The position numbers and the translations under genes were made by a program. The notes beneath the pieces were generated by a model. That model was not told where the DNA came from, searched no databases, and worked only from the letters and a program-made list of their open reading frames with translations. Source: JBARRO01 sp049644265 (lineage in GTDB: Bacteria > Bacteroidota > Ignavibacteria > UBA10030). Taken from it: a stretch of DNA of 14,685 bases. Of this stretch, positions 12,748 through 14,685 are shown one piece after another (position 1 is the stretch's first letter; each line of letters opens with the position of its first letter). The DNA is taken from contig JBARRO010000073.1 in NCBI GenBank assembly GCA_049644265.1, positions 1 to 14,685 of the forward strand, in the 5' to 3' direction.

Positions 12748-14196
12748 CTATCCCACACTTCCTTCAAGGCTGACGCCGAGGAGCTTTTGGGCCTCGACGG
12801 CAAATTCCATGGGAAGTTCACGAAACACTTCCTTGCAGAAGCCATTGACGATGAGATTGACGGCGTCTTCCGTGGACAATCCTCGTTGTTTACAGTAGAA
12901 AATCTGATCTTCGCCGATCTTTGACGTCGATGCTTCGTGCTCCACTTTAGAAGAAGTGTTTTTGACTTCAAGATACGGGAACGTGTGCGCACCGCATTTG
13001 TCGCCCAGAAGCAACGAATCGCATTGCGAGAAATTCCGTGCGTTGGTTGCGCCCTTCTTGATTTCCACGAGGCCACGGTAGGAATTATTGCCAAACCCTG
13101 CCGAAATACCTTTCGACACGATCGTGCTCTTTGTGTTCTTCCCCAGATGGAGCATCTTGGTTCCTGTATCGGCCTGCTGGTGGTTGTTGACAACGGCGAC
13201 GGAATAGAACTCGCCCACGGAATCGTCCCCCTGAAGGATGACGCTCGGGTATTTCCACGTGATTGCCGACCCCGTTTCCACTTGTGTCCACGAGATTTTC
13301 GAATTCCTGCCGATGCACTTTCCCCGCTTCGTTACAAAGTTGTAAATCCCACCCTTTCCGTCTTTATCCCCGGGGTACCAATTCTGGACCGTTGAGTACT
13401 TGATTCGTGAGTTTTCACCCACGGCCACGAGCTCCACCACGGCAGCATGGAGCTGATTTGTGTCGCGCATCGGCGCCGTGCATCCCTCAAGGTAACTCAC
13501 ATACGCGCCCTCTTCTGCGACAATCAGAGTCCGTTCGAACTGCCCTGTATCGGCCGAGTTGATCCGGAAATAGGTCGACAACTCCATCGGGCAACGAACG
13601 CCTTTGGGGATGTAGCAGAAGGAGCCGTCACTGAACACGGCGGAATTTAGCGCCGCGAAAAAATTGTCGTTTGCGGGAACCACGGAACCGAGATACTTCC
13701 GCACGAGGTCCGGATGCTCACGCACCGCTTCCGAAAAGGAACCGAAAATAATCCCCAGCTCCATCAGTTTTTCTTTGAACGTCGTCGCAACCGACACGCT
13801 GTCGAACACGGCGTCGACAGCAATCCCGCTCAGCCGCTCCTGCTCGCGAAGGGAAATTCCCAGCTTTTCGTATGTCTTGAGCAGTTCCGGATCAACCTCT
13901 TCAAGGCTGTTCACTTGCTTTTTCGGTCTCGGTGCCGAGTAGTAAATGATGTCCTGATAGTTGATCGGCTCGTACTTCACGTTCGGCCACTTCGGTTCTT
14001 TCATCGTCAGCCAATGTCTGTACGCCTTGAGCCGCCATTCGAGGAGCCACTCGGGCTCGCCCTTTTTCGCAGAGATGAAACGAACGATATCTTCGCTCAG
14101 GCCTCTCGGGGCAGTGTCGGCTTCGATGTCGGTAACGAATCCCCACTTGTACTCGCGGTTCGCTAACTGTTCAATGGTATTGGTCTCGGTGGCCAT
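12748..14196 (-). CDS. sufB: SufB, Fe-S cluster scaffold protein
   Basis: SufB is the main scaffold on which the nascent cluster forms, in complex with SufC and SufD. The 482-aa length matches the family. The N-terminal region has the typical KGEPEWLLEWRLKAY (45-59) and KWPNVKYEPINYQDI. The core has FCYIPKGVRCP (193-203) and YLEGCTAP (235-242). The C-terminal LLGDKCGAHTFPY includes C401, the equivalent of the essential sulfur-accepting Cys of E. coli SufB, followed by VEHEASTSKIGEDQIFYC (418-435). It starts 28 bp after the 146-aa upstream gene with only a purine-rich AAGAAG-type leader as ribosome binding site. It is separated from sufC by the heptad tracts. Confidence 0.98.
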   Translation of the reverse strand: MATETNTIEQLANREYKWGFVTDIEADTAPRGLSEDIVRFISAKKGEPEWLLEWRLKAYRHWLTMKEPKWPNVKYEPINYQDIIYYSAPRPKKQVNSLEEVDPELLKTYEKLGISLREQERLSGIAVDAVFDSVSVATTFKEKLMELGIIFGSFSEAVREHPDLVRKYLGSVVPANDNFFAALNSAVFSDGSFCYIPKGVRCPMELSTYFRINSADTGQFERTLIVAEEGAYVSYLEGCTAPMRDTNQLHAAVVELVAVGENSRIKYSTVQNWYPGDKDGKGGIYNFVTKRGKCIGRNSKISWTQVETGSAITWKYPSVILQGDDSVGEFYSVAVVNNHQQADTGTKMLHLGKNTKSTIVSKGISAGFGNNSYRGLVEIKKGATNARNFSQCDSLLLGDKCGAHTFPYLEVKNTSSKVEHEASTSKIGEDQIFYCKQRGLSTEDAVNLIVNGFCKEVFRELPMEFAVEAQKLLGVSLEGSVG

Positions 14197-14224
14197 AAAG
14201 TCTTCTTCTTCTTTTCGGACGGTA

Positions 14225-14665
14225 CTACTGCGTTGGAGCCTCTCCTGCCGGAGGGACCGCTGGGGCAGGGGGCGTTAAAGCCGCTGCTGGTTTTGCACCT
14301 GCGGGACCCGCTCCTGCCGGTTTTGACGGAGCTGGCACAGCAGGACGTGCGGCCGGTGCAGCAGGCTTTGCGACAACCGCTGGCTTTGAAGGAGCCAGTT
14401 TGAATTCGGGATAATTCAGAAGCCAGGTCTTGTTGTCCAAGGGTTTCAGAATATCCGACTTTTCCAACGAAGCAACGACTGCATTCGCCAATTCTTCCGC
14501 CTCCAGGTAACGGAATTTCCGCCTATTGACCTCAAGATATGCCATGACGCCGTAATGAATGTCTCTGAAGAACACATTGGACTGATGAATCAGCAGGTAG
14601 CGCGATTTCAAAAATTTCAGAAATTCTTTCGGGTTCCCCGTAATCAAAGCGAGTTTATCTTCCAT
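14225..14665 (-). CDS. Hypothetical protein with compact N-domain and Pro/Ala/Lys-rich tail
   Basis: I do not recognise this 146-aa protein. Residues 1-90 look like a small, mostly helical folded domain (EDKLALITGNPKEFLKFLKS at the start, then NVFFRDIHYGVMAYL, then the AEELANAVVASLEKSD helix and WLLNYPEF). Residues from about 92 are a low-complexity tail of Pro, Ala, Lys, Gly and Val (repeated KPA, APA and PAG) and probably disordered. There is no signal peptide, membrane segment or Cys motif. It precedes sufB by 28 bp on the same strand and may share its transcript. It occupies the place where a suf repressor (SufR or Rrf2 type) often lies, but its sequence fits neither. An AGGA lies about 12 nt before ATG 14665. 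Confidence 0.82.
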   Translation of the reverse strand: MEDKLALITGNPKEFLKFLKSRYLLIHQSNVFFRDIHYGVMAYLEVNRRKFRYLEAEELANAVVASLEKSDILKPLDNKTWLLNYPEFKLAPSKPAVVAKPAAPAARPAVPAPSKPAGAGPAGAKPAAALTPPAPAVPPAGEAPTQ

Positions 14666-14685
14666 GGTTAGATAATTTCCTGAAT

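Overview
This window reads as a compact chromosomal segment from a free-living bacterium. Almost all protein genes lie on the minus strand and the content is mostly housekeeping. Base composition is roughly balanced. The complete minimal SUF operon, an encoded tRNA lacking its CCA, and a PA-domain M28 exopeptidase would fit the Bacteroidota/Chlorobi/Ignavibacteria side of the bacteria. The tRNA promoter, however, is an ordinary sigma-70 type (TTGGAA-17-TATATT). The lineage call is an inference and is weak.

Layout, read in the direction of minus-strand transcription (right to left). (1) 14665 to 7128 looks like one long transcription unit: an unrecognised 146-aa protein with a Pro/Ala-rich tail, then sufB, a 155-bp repetitive gap, sufC, sufD, sufS, sufU, an A-type carrier (sufA-like), a SufT/MIP18-family protein, and a PuuD-like membrane protein. 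It ends at a strong intrinsic terminator (7076-7101). SufS with SufU would mobilise sulfur, SufBCD is the scaffold, and the A-type and SufT proteins act in cluster delivery. (2) 7005 to 2149 is a second, tightly packed run: secreted M28 peptidase, a 56-aa Cys-rich zinc-ribbon protein, folP, a GT2 glycosyltransferase, pcm and miaA. The folP/GT2 and GT2/pcm junctions are 4-bp ATGA overlaps. (3) A plus-strand tRNA-Pro(CGG) at 1798-1872 has its own promoter and terminator and converges on miaA. The 3' part of this tRNA, its terminator and the last codons of miaA are duplicated about 160-190 bp downstream, and the second tRNA fragment carries a 28-bp palindromic insertion. (4) 1582 to 1 holds der (EngA GTPase), overlapping by ATGA the start of a CoA-disulfide-reductase-like flavoprotein that runs off the window.

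The protein genes are conventional, and I found no convincing new multi-gene system. The least ordinary signals are non-coding: degenerate 7-bp-periodic tracts in intergenic DNA (two inside the suf operon, one after the tRNA), and the tRNA-terminator duplication with its palindromic element. Among proteins, the tailed 146-aa product ahead of sufB, the PuuD-type membrane domain without cytochrome c, the M28 peptidase with a tyrosine where a metal-binding Glu is expected, and the small zinc-ribbon protein deserve a second look.
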